The notes below the pieces were generated by a model that saw nothing but the letters and a program-made list of their open reading frames with translations, was not told where the DNA came from and made no database searches. Shown one piece after another: positions 28,427-36,303 of a DNA stretch of 64,000 nucleotides. Numbering within the stretch: the first letter of the stretch is position 1; each line of letters opens with the position of its first letter. Made by a program: the position numbers and the translations under genes. This DNA comes from Flavimobilis massiliensis (lineage in GTDB: Bacteria; Actinomycetota; Actinomycetes; Actinomycetales; Cellulomonadaceae), in NCBI RefSeq assembly GCF_900240335.1, contig NZ_LT964979.1:2294001-2358000 (forward strand), given 5' to 3'.

Positions 28427-30052
28427 ATGCCCAGCCTCACGACGCCCGCCGTCCCCACGCCCGCCGCACCCACGCCTGCCGCACCCCGTCGGCCCACCTC
28501 GGTGCGTATCGCGCCTGGCCGCGCCGCTCGCGCGACGCTCGTGAAGATCGCGCTCCTCGGCGTGCTCGACGCGCTCGTCGTCGCCGCGGTCCTCACGCTC
28601 CTCGCCGTCGGCGAACCGGGGCTCGCGATCATCGCCGCCGTCGCCGCGGCACTCATCAACTGGGTCTACCTGCGTCGAGGGTCGCTCCCCGCCAAGTACC
28701 TCGTGCCCGGCACGGCCTTCCTCCTCCTCTTCCAGGTCTTCGTCATCGTCTACTCCGGGTACATCGCGTTCACGAACTACGGCGACGGCCACGTCGGGAC
28801 CAAGGACGACGCGATTGCCGTCATCCTCAGCAAGTCCCTCGAGCGAGTGCCGGACTCACCGTCGTACCCCATGAGCGTCCTCGAACGTGACGGCGAGCTC
28901 TCGTTCCTCGTCGCTGCCACGGACGGCACCGTGCTCCTCGGCGGGGACGAGCGCCCGCTCGAGGCCGTCGACGGTGCGCGGCTCGACGGCGCGACGCCCG
29001 TCGGGCTCGAGGGCTACCGCACGCTCGACTTTGCCGCGATGATCGCCGACCAGGCGCGGATCGCCGCGACGAGCGTCCCATTCTCCGACGACCCTGAGGA
29101 CGGTGCTCTCCGCACGCAGGACGGCTCGACCGCCTACCGCTACGCGACGATGATGGACTGGGATCCAGCGAGCGGCACGTTCACCGACCGCGAGACCGGG
29201 GCCGTCTACCGCGACACCGGCAACGGGGCGTTCACGACCGACGACGGCACCGAGATCATGCCGGGCTGGAAGATCGAGGTTGGCTTCGACAACTTCACGC
29301 GGGCACTCACCGAGAAGTCGATCCGCGGACCGCTGCTCGACGTCATCGTGTGGACCTTCGTCTTCGCGGGCGTCTCGGTCGCCTCGACGTTCTTCGCCGG
29401 GCTGCTGCTCGCGCTCCTGCTCGACGACCCGCGCCTCCGGCTGCGTCGCACCTTTCGTGCGCTCGTCATCCTCCCGTACGCGTTCCCGCCGTTCCTCTCG
29501 GCGCTCGTGTGGTCGGGCCTGCTCAACCCCCAGTTCGGGTTCATCAACCAGACGCTTCTCGGCGGGGCCGACGTCCCCTGGCTCACGGACCCCCTCCTTG
29601 CCAAGGTGTCGATCCTCCTTGTCAACCTCTGGCTCGGCTACCCGTACATGTTCCTCGTCGCGACCGGTGCGCTGCAGTCGATCCCGGGCGACTACCTGGA
29701 GGCCGCGGAGATGGACGGTGCGGGAGCCGTGCGCCGCCTCGTCAGCATCCGGCTGCCGCTCCTCATGGTGACGATGGCGCCCCTGCTCATCTCTTCGTTC
29801 GCCTTCAACTTCAACAACTTCAACCTCATCTACATGCTCACCGAGGGCGGACCCCAGGACATCTCGACAGAGATGAACGTCGGCGCGACCGACATCCTCA
29901 TCACGCTCGTCTACAAGGTTGCCTTCGGCGAGACGAGCGGGCGCGACTACGGGCTCGCGAGTGCGTTCTCGATCATCATCTTCGTGCTCGTCGCAGCCTT
30001 CGCGATCTACAGCTTCCGCCGCACCCGGTCCTTGGAGGACACTCACCGATGA
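28427..30052 (+). CDS. malF: Maltodextrin ABC transporter permease MalF-like
   Basis: 541-residue permease. Several N-terminal membrane segments are followed by a large extracytoplasmic insertion (about residues 125-285), as in MalF of maltose systems. The permease core then ends with the ATPase-docking EAA loop YLEAAEMDGAGAVRRLVSIRLP. ATG 28427 is chosen because AGGAG precedes it at the right distance; an ATG at 28397 overlapping the malE stop is in frame and would add ten residues. It overlaps malG by four bases. Confidence 0.92.
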   Translation: MPSLTTPAVPTPAAPTPAAPRRPTSVRIAPGRAARATLVKIALLGVLDALVVAAVLTLLAVGEPGLAIIAAVAAALINWVYLRRGSLPAKYLVPGTAFLLLFQVFVIVYSGYIAFTNYGDGHVGTKDDAIAVILSKSLERVPDSPSYPMSVLERDGELSFLVAATDGTVLLGGDERPLEAVDGARLDGATPVGLEGYRTLDFAAMIADQARIAATSVPFSDDPEDGALRTQDGSTAYRYATMMDWDPASGTFTDRETGAVYRDTGNGAFTTDDGTEIMPGWKIEVGFDNFTRALTEKSIRGPLLDVIVWTFVFAGVSVASTFFAGLLLALLLDDPRLRLRRTFRALVILPYAFPPFLSALVWSGLLNPQFGFINQTLLGGADVPWLTDPLLAKVSILLVNLWLGYPYMFLVATGALQSIPGDYLEAAEMDGAGAVRRLVSIRLPLLMVTMAPLLISSFAFNFNNFNLIYMLTEGGPQDISTEMNVGATDILITLVYKVAFGETSGRDYGLASAFSIIIFVLVAAFAIYSFRRTRSLEDTHR

Positions 30053-30927
30053 GTTCCCACTACGCGCCCGCGCCACGGCGCCACCGCGCCACCGTCACGC
30101 TCGTCGCCAAGCACGCGGCCGCCGTCGTCGTCGCCGTCGTCGCGGTCTTCCCGCTCCTCTACGTCGTCTCGGCGTCCCTCAACCCCAACGGCAGCCTCGT
30201 CGGTTCCAACTCGCTGTTCGGCCGTGTCGACATCGCCAACTACATCAACCTCTTCGACCGCCCCGCGCAGCCCTACGGCGCCTGGTTCGTCAACACGATG
30301 TACATCGGCGTCGTTGCCTCCGCAGGTACCGTCCTGCTCGCCGCGCTCGCGGCCTACGCGTTCTCGCGGATGCGCTTCCGTGGGCGCCGCGTCGGGCTCG
30401 TGAGCATCCTCCTCGTGCAGATGTTCCCGCAGCTCCTCGGCGTCGTCGCGATCTTCCTACTGCTCACGACGATCGGCGACATCTTCCCCGGAATCGGCCT
30501 CGACACCCACGCCGGGCTCATCCTCGTCTACCTGGGTGGCGCGATGGGCGTCAACACGTACCTCATCTACGGGTTCTTCAACACGGTGCCCGCCTCGATC
30601 GATGAGGCCGCGAAGCTCGACGGGGCGGGGCACGCCCGGATCTTCTTCACGATCATCCTGCGTCTGTCGGCGCCGATCCTCGCGGTCGTCGCACTGCTGT
30701 CGTTCATCGGCACGTCGAGCGAGTTCGTCGTCGCGAGCGTCGTCCTCACGGATCCGCACAAGCAGACGCTCTCGGTAGGCCTCTTCCAGTTCGTCTCGCA
30801 AGAGACCTCGGCGAACTGGTCCGTGTTCGCCGCAGGAGCGGTGCTCGCGTCGGTCCCCGTCGTCGCACTGTTCTTCGTCCTGCAGAAGTACATCGTGGGT
30901 GGCCTCACGGCGGGCGCCGTCAAGTGA
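30049..30927 (+). CDS. malG: Maltodextrin ABC transporter permease MalG-like
   Basis: 292-residue permease with six membrane segments. The EAA loop is ASIDEAAKLDGAGHARIFFT, and the early YVVSASLNPNGSL and late WSVFAAGAVLASVPVVALFF regions match MalG. It starts at ATG 30049 inside the malF stop (ATGA), with GGAGGA upstream. With malE and malF it makes a carbohydrate importer needing an external ATPase. Confidence 0.93.
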   Translation: MSSHYAPAPRRHRATVTLVAKHAAAVVVAVVAVFPLLYVVSASLNPNGSLVGSNSLFGRVDIANYINLFDRPAQPYGAWFVNTMYIGVVASAGTVLLAALAAYAFSRMRFRGRRVGLVSILLVQMFPQLLGVVAIFLLLTTIGDIFPGIGLDTHAGLILVYLGGAMGVNTYLIYGFFNTVPASIDEAAKLDGAGHARIFFTIILRLSAPILAVVALLSFIGTSSEFVVASVVLTDPHKQTLSVGLFQFVSQETSANWSVFAAGAVLASVPVVALFFVLQKYIVGGLTAGAVK

Positions 30928-30959
30928 TCCGTCAGCACCGTCGACGATAGACTCCCCGC

Positions 30960-31967
30960 ATGGCCGCCACTCTCGCTGACATCGCTGCGCACGCCGGGGT
31001 CAGCGAGGCGACGGTGAGCCGCGTCCTCAACGACCGGCCGGGCGTCGTCGCCGCGAAGCGTCAGGCCGTGCTCACTGCGCTCGACGTCCTCGGCTACGAG
31101 CGTCCGCCCCGCCTTCGGCGCAGGACGGGGCGGCCGGTCGGGCTCGTCCTGCCCGAGTTCACCAACCCGATCTACCCGGCGTTCGCCCAGGCGCTCGGCC
31201 CGAACTTCGCGCGCCGGGGCTTCACGCCCCTCGTCGGCTCCCAGGCAGAGGGTGGGCTCCACGAGGACGAGTACGTCGAGATGTTCGTCGCGGCGGGCGC
31301 GGCGGGCATCCTCTTCGTCTCGGGGAGGCACGCGGACTCGACCGCGCCGACGACGCGCTACAGCGAGCTGCGGGAGCTGGGGCTCCCGCTCGGGTTCGTC
31401 AACGGCTTCCGTGAGGAGATCGACGCGCCCTTCTTCTCGATCGACGACCGGGCCGGTGCGACTCTCGCGGTGCGGCACCTCGTCGCGATGGGGCATGAGC
31501 GGCTCGGCCTCGCGCCGGGCCCGGAGACGTCGGTGCCGGCGCAGCGCCGAGTCGAGGGCTTTCGTGCCGCGGTCGCTGACGGGCTCGGTGCCGACGCGGA
31601 GGTCGCGGTGGTCCACGGTCCGCTCTCGGACGACGGCGGCGGTCATGCGGGCCGGGCGCTCCTCGAGGCCGGGTGCACGGGGATCCTCTGCGGGAGCGAC
31701 CTCGTCGCCGTCGGTGTCCTTGCCGAGGCTCGACGCCGGGGCTTGTCCGTGCCGGGCGACGTCTCCGTCGTGGGGTTCGACGACTCCGTCGTCGCACGAT
31801 ATTCCTGGCCGCCGCTCACGACGGTCCGGCAGCCCGTCTCGACGATGTCGATCGCGATCGCCGACGCCTTCGTCGGAGAGATGAACTCCGTCCACGCGCA
31901 GCGCACCGAGTACGTCTTCCAGCCCGAGCTGGTGGTCCGCGAGTCGAGCGGGCCGTCGCCGCGCTGA
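30960..31967 (+). CDS. LacI family transcriptional regulator, probable MalR
   Basis: 335-residue repressor. The N-terminal LacI helix-turn-helix is ATLADIAAHAGVSEATVSRV, with hinge VLNDRPGVVAAKRQAVL. The periplasmic-binding-like sensor domain begins about residue 60 (RPVGLVLPEFTNPIYPAFAQ). The ATG is six bases after TAGACT, so the message is probably leaderless and separate from malEFG. Location between the transporter and a GH13 gene suggests it senses maltose or a maltodextrin and controls both; CTTGCAG words near both promoters are candidate sites. Confidence 0.9.
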   Translation: MAATLADIAAHAGVSEATVSRVLNDRPGVVAAKRQAVLTALDVLGYERPPRLRRRTGRPVGLVLPEFTNPIYPAFAQALGPNFARRGFTPLVGSQAEGGLHEDEYVEMFVAAGAAGILFVSGRHADSTAPTTRYSELRELGLPLGFVNGFREEIDAPFFSIDDRAGATLAVRHLVAMGHERLGLAPGPETSVPAQRRVEGFRAAVADGLGADAEVAVVHGPLSDDGGGHAGRALLEAGCTGILCGSDLVAVGVLAEARRRGLSVPGDVSVVGFDDSVVARYSWPPLTTVRQPVSTMSIAIADAFVGEMNSVHAQRTEYVFQPELVVRESSGPSPR

Positions 31968-31970
31968 GGT

Positions 31971-32045
31971 GCGTCCACGAGCCGACGCCCGTAAGCGCCG
32001 GCTCGTGGACGCTGCGGCGCAGGACGGGAGAGCCTGCGCCGCAGC
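31971..32045. terminator. Double hairpin between convergent malR and GH13 genes
   Basis: Two stems abut: 31971-31984 with 31999-32012 (14 bp, gcgtccacgagccg) and 32011-32023 with 32033-32045 (13 bp, gctgcggcgcagg). They share two bases, so they cannot form fully at once. Confidence 0.75.
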
Positions 32046-32110
32046 GCGGGTTCGGACGGAAGCGTCAGAGCGTCGTGGTCCGGTGGTGGCAGTGGCAGCC
32101 CCGGAGGGGA

Positions 32111-34000
32111 TCAGTGCGCCGCCACGGCCGCGGCGTGCGCGGGCTCCGGCGAGCGGGAAGCACGGGGCGCTGTCGATGGTGCCGGGAGGACGATGAACGC
32201 CGGGCCCTGGGTCGTCACAGTGAGTCCCTCGGCGTCCGTTGAGACGGCGACGTCGCCGAACGTCAGCTCCGCCGCGAGAACGGGGCCGATCGCGGACAAC
32301 GGGAGCGTGAGGGTCGCGGCGGCGCGTGCGGCGACGACGACGACGCGCTCGTCGGCGGTTTCACGGGTGAACGCAAGCACGTCGTCGTCCGCGTCGAGCC
32401 AGCGCAACGCGCCGTCCTGGAGCGCTGCTGAACCCGTACGCAGTGTCGTGAGCGCGCTGTACGCGCGCCCGAGCCGGGGCTCGGTGCCCCACGGCAGGGG
32501 GGTCCGCGCATCCTCGCCGTTGACGCCCGAGATCCCGAACTCGTCACCGGCGAACAGCACGGGTGTGCCGGGCAGCGTGAGGGAGAGCCCTGCGGCGACG
32601 AGCTGGGCGGCGTCGTCGGCGCGCTCCGCGAAGCGCGGGGTGTCGTGCGTGTTGATCGCGTTCATCGCGAGTTGGCGCACGGGCCACGGGAACGCGGCCG
32701 TGAACCGGCGGTAGGTCGCGACGAGCTCGGCCGCGGTGTAGCGGGGCTCGATCTCGTACGGGATGCCGAAATGATGGCGGGGGTGCGGCTCGCCGCGCCT
32801 CAGCCAGTGCCACAGCGGACGGGTGAAGCCCGCGTAGCTCATGGGCGCCTGCCAACCGTCACCATCGAAGTCACGGCTCGCGTCGTTCGTCGACTCCGCG
32901 TAGAGAACCGTGTCGGGGGAGACGGCGTTCATCGTCGCGCGGACAGTGCGCTGCACCTCGCGGTTGAGGTCGTCGGTGCCGAACCTGCCGGTCTGGTTGG
33001 CGACGTCGATGCGCCAGCCGTCGAGGTTGAAAGGAGGCAGGAGCCAGCGGGCGACGACGCTCGTCGGACCCTCGACGAACCGGCGGCGGAGCTCGGCGGA
33101 GTTCCAGTTGAGCTTGGGCAGCGAGGGGACGTCGGCCCACGCGACGTAGTCGTCGTGCGCGGCGTCCTTCCAGTAGTAGAACTCGCTCTCGGGGGCCTCG
33201 GGGTGGTGGTGCGCGGCGAGGAACCACTCGTGGGCGTCGCCCGTGTGGTTGGTCGTGAGATCGCCGATGACGCGGATGCCGCGCGCGTGCGCCGCCTCGA
33301 CGAGGCGGACGAGGGCGTCGTCGCCGCCGAGCAGCGGGTCGACCTCGTCGAACGTCGAGGCGTCGTAGCGGTGGTTGGAGCGTGCGGGGAAGAACGGCGT
33401 GAGGTAGAGCAGCGTGACGCCGAGGTCGGTGAGGTGGTCGAGGTGCTCGGTGATGCCGTCGAGGTCGCCGCCGAAGTACTGGCGGGGGGTGTCGGGGCCG
33501 GTGTGGACGACCTGGTCGTCCCAGTCCGCGGCGAGCGCCCAGGACGGCGCGGCGCGGTCGTCCGCGGCGGCGGAGCGTGCAAAGCGGTCGGGAAAGACCT
33601 GGTAGAGGACCTGCCTCGTCGCCCACGCGGGCGGCCGGGTGAACGTGGTGACGCGGAAGTCCTGGGTGTCGACGGGCTCGATCGTGTCCGTGCCCTCGGC
33701 GTTGAGCCAGAGCGCGGTGCCGTCGGTGCGGTTGACGAGGAAGCGGTACGTCGTCACGGCGTTGTCGAGGGTGAGGGCGCCGCTCCACCAGGTCGCGCCG
33801 GGCTCGGTCGCGGGGGTCTCGACCGTCATGGGGGAGAAGCGGGGCTCGCCGTCGACGAGCACGCGCAGGACGATGCTCGCGACAGGGCCGAACCCGGTGG
33901 GGACACGGACCCGGACGACGCGGCGGCCTCCTGGTGTGGTCGTGTCGCCGGGGCTGTAGAGCTGGGAGCCGTCGTGGTGGGGGAGTGTGTGGAGTCGCAT
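32111..34000 (-). CDS. GH13 alpha-glucosidase / neopullulanase-like enzyme
   Basis: 629-residue enzyme acting on maltodextrins. Residues 1-125 form a beta-sandwich like the N-terminal domain of neopullulanase/maltogenic amylases. The barrel then shows VIGDLTTNHTGD (region I), DGWRIDVANQTG (nucleophile Asp near 332), LYAESTND (acid Glu near 369) and NAINTHDTPRF (Asp near 453). There is no signal peptide, so it is probably cytosolic, degrading sugars imported by MalEFG. ATG 34000 is preceded by GAAGG. The C-terminal tail is Ala/Pro-rich. It converges on malR; a 17-bp palindrome lies in its promoter. Confidence 0.9.
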   Translation of the reverse strand: MRLHTLPHHDGSQLYSPGDTTTPGGRRVVRVRVPTGFGPVASIVLRVLVDGEPRFSPMTVETPATEPGATWWSGALTLDNAVTTYRFLVNRTDGTALWLNAEGTDTIEPVDTQDFRVTTFTRPPAWATRQVLYQVFPDRFARSAAADDRAAPSWALAADWDDQVVHTGPDTPRQYFGGDLDGITEHLDHLTDLGVTLLYLTPFFPARSNHRYDASTFDEVDPLLGGDDALVRLVEAAHARGIRVIGDLTTNHTGDAHEWFLAAHHHPEAPESEFYYWKDAAHDDYVAWADVPSLPKLNWNSAELRRRFVEGPTSVVARWLLPPFNLDGWRIDVANQTGRFGTDDLNREVQRTVRATMNAVSPDTVLYAESTNDASRDFDGDGWQAPMSYAGFTRPLWHWLRRGEPHPRHHFGIPYEIEPRYTAAELVATYRRFTAAFPWPVRQLAMNAINTHDTPRFAERADDAAQLVAAGLSLTLPGTPVLFAGDEFGISGVNGEDARTPLPWGTEPRLGRAYSALTTLRTGSAALQDGALRWLDADDDVLAFTRETADERVVVVAARAAATLTLPLSAIGPVLAAELTFGDVAVSTDAEGLTVTTQGPAFIVLPAPSTAPRASRSPEPAHAAAVAAH

Positions 34001-34088
34001 CGGTGCGGTGCCTTCGTGAGCGGCGCGCGTGGCGCGGACGTGGAGGCGGCCGGGTGGCCGCCGTGCCTGCACCCCACGCTAGCAAGAA

Positions 34089-34114
34089 CTTTCATCTTCT
34101 GAAAGAACCTGCAA
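34089..34114 (-). promoter_or_regulatory. Operator-like palindrome and MalR-like word before the GH13 gene
   Basis: CTTTCA-N5-TGAAAG (34089-34105) is a perfect 6-bp inverted repeat. Next to it, CCTGCAA at 34108-34114 is the reverse of a CTTGCAG-like word seen before malE. Read leftward, TTTCAG, a 17-base spacer and TAGCGT form a possible -35/-10 pair overlapping the palindrome. Confidence 0.5.
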
Positions 34115-34150
34115 AGCGCTCGGCGGATGCGGCGGCGGTAATGTCGGGAC

Positions 34151-34318
34151 ATGACGACACCGACACCCACGCCCGACCCGGACCCTGCCGCCCGGTTCCG
34201 CCACCTGCCCGAGCCCGTCGACCCGCGCACACTCGTCGCGAGTATCGAGACCGAGGCGGCCCCCGACCCCGACGGAGGACGCGACGCCAACACGGAGTGG
34301 ATGCTCCGCCACGGCTGA
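34151..34318 (+). CDS. Small acidic protein, 55 residues, unknown function
   Basis: A short frame running MTTPTPTPDPDPAARFRHLP then EPVDPRTLVASIETEA and ending NTEWMLRHG. It sits in the divergent gap between the GH13 gene and a secreted protein. ATG 34151 lies exactly six bases after TAATGT, the leaderless pattern used by larger genes here, and the third codon positions are G/C-rich. Pro/Asp-rich with a conserved-looking Trp near the end. I cannot assign a function. Confidence 0.65.
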   Translation: MTTPTPTPDPDPAARFRHLPEPVDPRTLVASIETEAAPDPDGGRDANTEWMLRHG

Positions 34319-34406
34319 CCTGCGCGGACGCAACCGCCCGTCCGCTCAGGGTGCGCACCCGCGAGGGGCGTCCTAGTCTCGGCGCAACGAGCGTCCGGAG
34401 GCCGAC

Positions 34407-35960
34407 ATGAGCGACGTGACAGACCGCGGGAGCGCCCCGCATCCCACCCGCAGACGTCGTCGTGTCGTCGACGCGATGACGCTCACGACAGCGCTCGCCG
34501 CCACGCTCCTCGTGCCGGTCGCGGCGGCGCCGTCCGCGCAGGCCGCCGAGCAGCCCGTCGTCCGGCGCAGCGCGACGATCAGCACGCTCTCCGGCCAGCC
34601 CCCCGAGGGCATGCCGCGGGTGACGAAGGTCGCCGTCGTGCAGGATGTCGAGGCGCGCACCGTACGCGCGACGGCGACCTGGGCCTCGGCGCAGCCCGCG
34701 GGCGACCCCGCGGCCGTCTACGTCTTCGTCGGGGTCGCGAGCGGCGGCGCGTGCACCGCGCGCCTCGGCCTCGCGGTGCACGCGGACGCCAAGGACGGCG
34801 CGGCGATCCTCCTGCCGAGCCAGACCCCGGTGTCGCAGGCGGTCGCTGTGTCGGGGGCGTCCGCGACGGTGACGGCGTCAGGCACGGCGGAGCTCTGGAC
34901 CACCGCGTACACGTGCGCGTACGCGGCGACGATGGCCCAGGGCGCCACCTACCAGCAGTCGCCCTGGTACACGCTCGACGTCGCACGTCGCGCGGCGCCC
35001 GTGCTCGACGTCGTCGCGCTCGCCCCGCGCGTCGGGGCGACGGTCGGGAAGTGGAAGACCGTCAAGGTGCGCGTCCACAACCGCGGCGACGCGAACGCCA
35101 CGAAGGTCGTCGTCCGGGTCAAGGGCAAGGGCGTCAAGGTGTCGTCCTCGAAGGTGTCGTTCGGGACGATCAAGCCCGGCGCGCACGTGACGAAGAAGAT
35201 CAAGGTCCGCATCGCGTCGACCAAGGTCCGCACGGCCACGCTCACGGCGACGGCCTCGGGCGGCCACAAGGACACCGCGAAGCAGGTCGTCCTGCCTGTG
35301 AAGCGGACGACGACGCCGAAGTCCCTCGCCGGGCGCCTCTACTGGGGCGCGGACTCGAGCCTCGACGAGGCCTGGCAGAACCGGATGGTCTGGTTCGTCG
35401 ACGGGCGCTGGGCCTACACCGGGATCGCGCAGAAGGGACGCCCCACCTGCGAGGCCGGCAAGAAGGACTGCGTGCGCTACACGTACTCGCCGCGGACCGG
35501 CAAGGTCAAGGTCGGCAGCCGCACCGGGACGGTGACGAGCAAGTCGCTCAGGCTGCCGCCGCGCAAGGGGGCTCCCGTCGACTCCTACGTGCCGGTCTCG
35601 ACGCCCAAGGCGGGCACCCGTCTTGCGACGAAGCTCGTCCACCAGGGCTCGAGCGGCTGCGGCTATGGCTACGGCAAGACGTGCTACACGTACACGTGGC
35701 GCCTGCAGTTCACCAAGGACGGCAGGTTCGTCGAGCGTCGCAAGGGCCTCACGAGCACGACCGTCGGGGGCAGCTGGTTCATCGGCGGGTCGGACGACGA
35801 GCGCGGCACCTACAAGATCCTCAGCAAGGGCCGCATCCAGTTGAAGTATGCCAACGGCAAGTCCGAGGTCAAGACCTTCGGGATCCTCCAGGACGTCCGT
35901 GAGAAGCCCGACGCCAAGAACGTCGGCGTCGTCGTCCGGGGCACCAAGTACTACCCCTGA
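34407..35960 (+). CDS. Secreted protein with a CARDB-like domain
   Basis: 517 residues. A long N-region with RRRRR, a hydrophobic stretch LTTALAATLLVPVAAA and PSAQAAE indicate Sec or possibly Tat export with cleavage near residue 47. Residues about 205-300 look like a CARDB/beta-sandwich module (VKVRVHNRGDANATKVVVRV, VSFGTIKPGAHVTKKIKV). The C-terminal 210 residues are Lys, Gly and Tyr-rich with two Cys pairs and end VVVRGTKYYP. The Lys-rich surface suggests cell-wall or polymer contact. ATG 34407 follows GGAGG. No enzyme motif seen. It is a single gene. Confidence 0.7.
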   Translation: MSDVTDRGSAPHPTRRRRRVVDAMTLTTALAATLLVPVAAAPSAQAAEQPVVRRSATISTLSGQPPEGMPRVTKVAVVQDVEARTVRATATWASAQPAGDPAAVYVFVGVASGGACTARLGLAVHADAKDGAAILLPSQTPVSQAVAVSGASATVTASGTAELWTTAYTCAYAATMAQGATYQQSPWYTLDVARRAAPVLDVVALAPRVGATVGKWKTVKVRVHNRGDANATKVVVRVKGKGVKVSSSKVSFGTIKPGAHVTKKIKVRIASTKVRTATLTATASGGHKDTAKQVVLPVKRTTTPKSLAGRLYWGADSSLDEAWQNRMVWFVDGRWAYTGIAQKGRPTCEAGKKDCVRYTYSPRTGKVKVGSRTGTVTSKSLRLPPRKGAPVDSYVPVSTPKAGTRLATKLVHQGSSGCGYGYGKTCYTYTWRLQFTKDGRFVERRKGLTSTTVGGSWFIGGSDDERGTYKILSKGRIQLKYANGKSEVKTFGILQDVREKPDAKNVGVVVRGTKYYP

Positions 35961-35970
35961 CGCGGGTCGT

Positions 35971-36303
35971 TCAGGAGGCCACGTGCACGACCCCGTCACG
36001 TACCTCGACCGCGAACACCGCCAGATCGACCGGCTCCTTGCCGGCCGCGTCGAGGCACTCGCCCGTGACGAGGTCCCACACCTGCTTGTGCATGGGCGAC
36101 GTCACCGTCGTGTGCTCACCGTGCGTGCCCACGATCCCGCGCGAGACGACGTTCGCACCCGAGAACGGGTCGTGGTTGGCGACGCCCAGCACACGGCCGT
36201 CGTCGAGCAGGAACAGCGCGACCTGCGCGCCGTCGACGAGCGCCGCCACACCGCGCTCCGGGTCGAGCGCCGCGAGCTTGCACACAGGGGTCCACACGGT
36301 CAC
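35971..36303 (-). CDS. nirD: Nitrite reductase (NADH) small subunit
   Basis: 110-residue NirD. It has the Rieske-like fold but, as usual for NirD, no cluster-binding Cys/His pairs: NHDPFSGANVVSRGIVG and SPMHKQVWDLVTGECLD occupy those places. GTG 36303 overlaps the nirB stop, so the two are translationally coupled. It assists NirB in reducing nitrite to ammonium in the cytosol. Confidence 0.92.
   Translation of the reverse strand: MTVWTPVCKLAALDPERGVAALVDGAQVALFLLDDGRVLGVANHDPFSGANVVSRGIVGTHGEHTTVTSPMHKQVWDLVTGECLDAAGKEPVDLAVFAVEVRDGVVHVAS

Noticed and set aside
35971..36303. Rieske iron-sulfur cluster in NirD
   Set aside because: The fold is Rieske-like, but the Cys/His ligand pairs are absent, as is normal for NirD.
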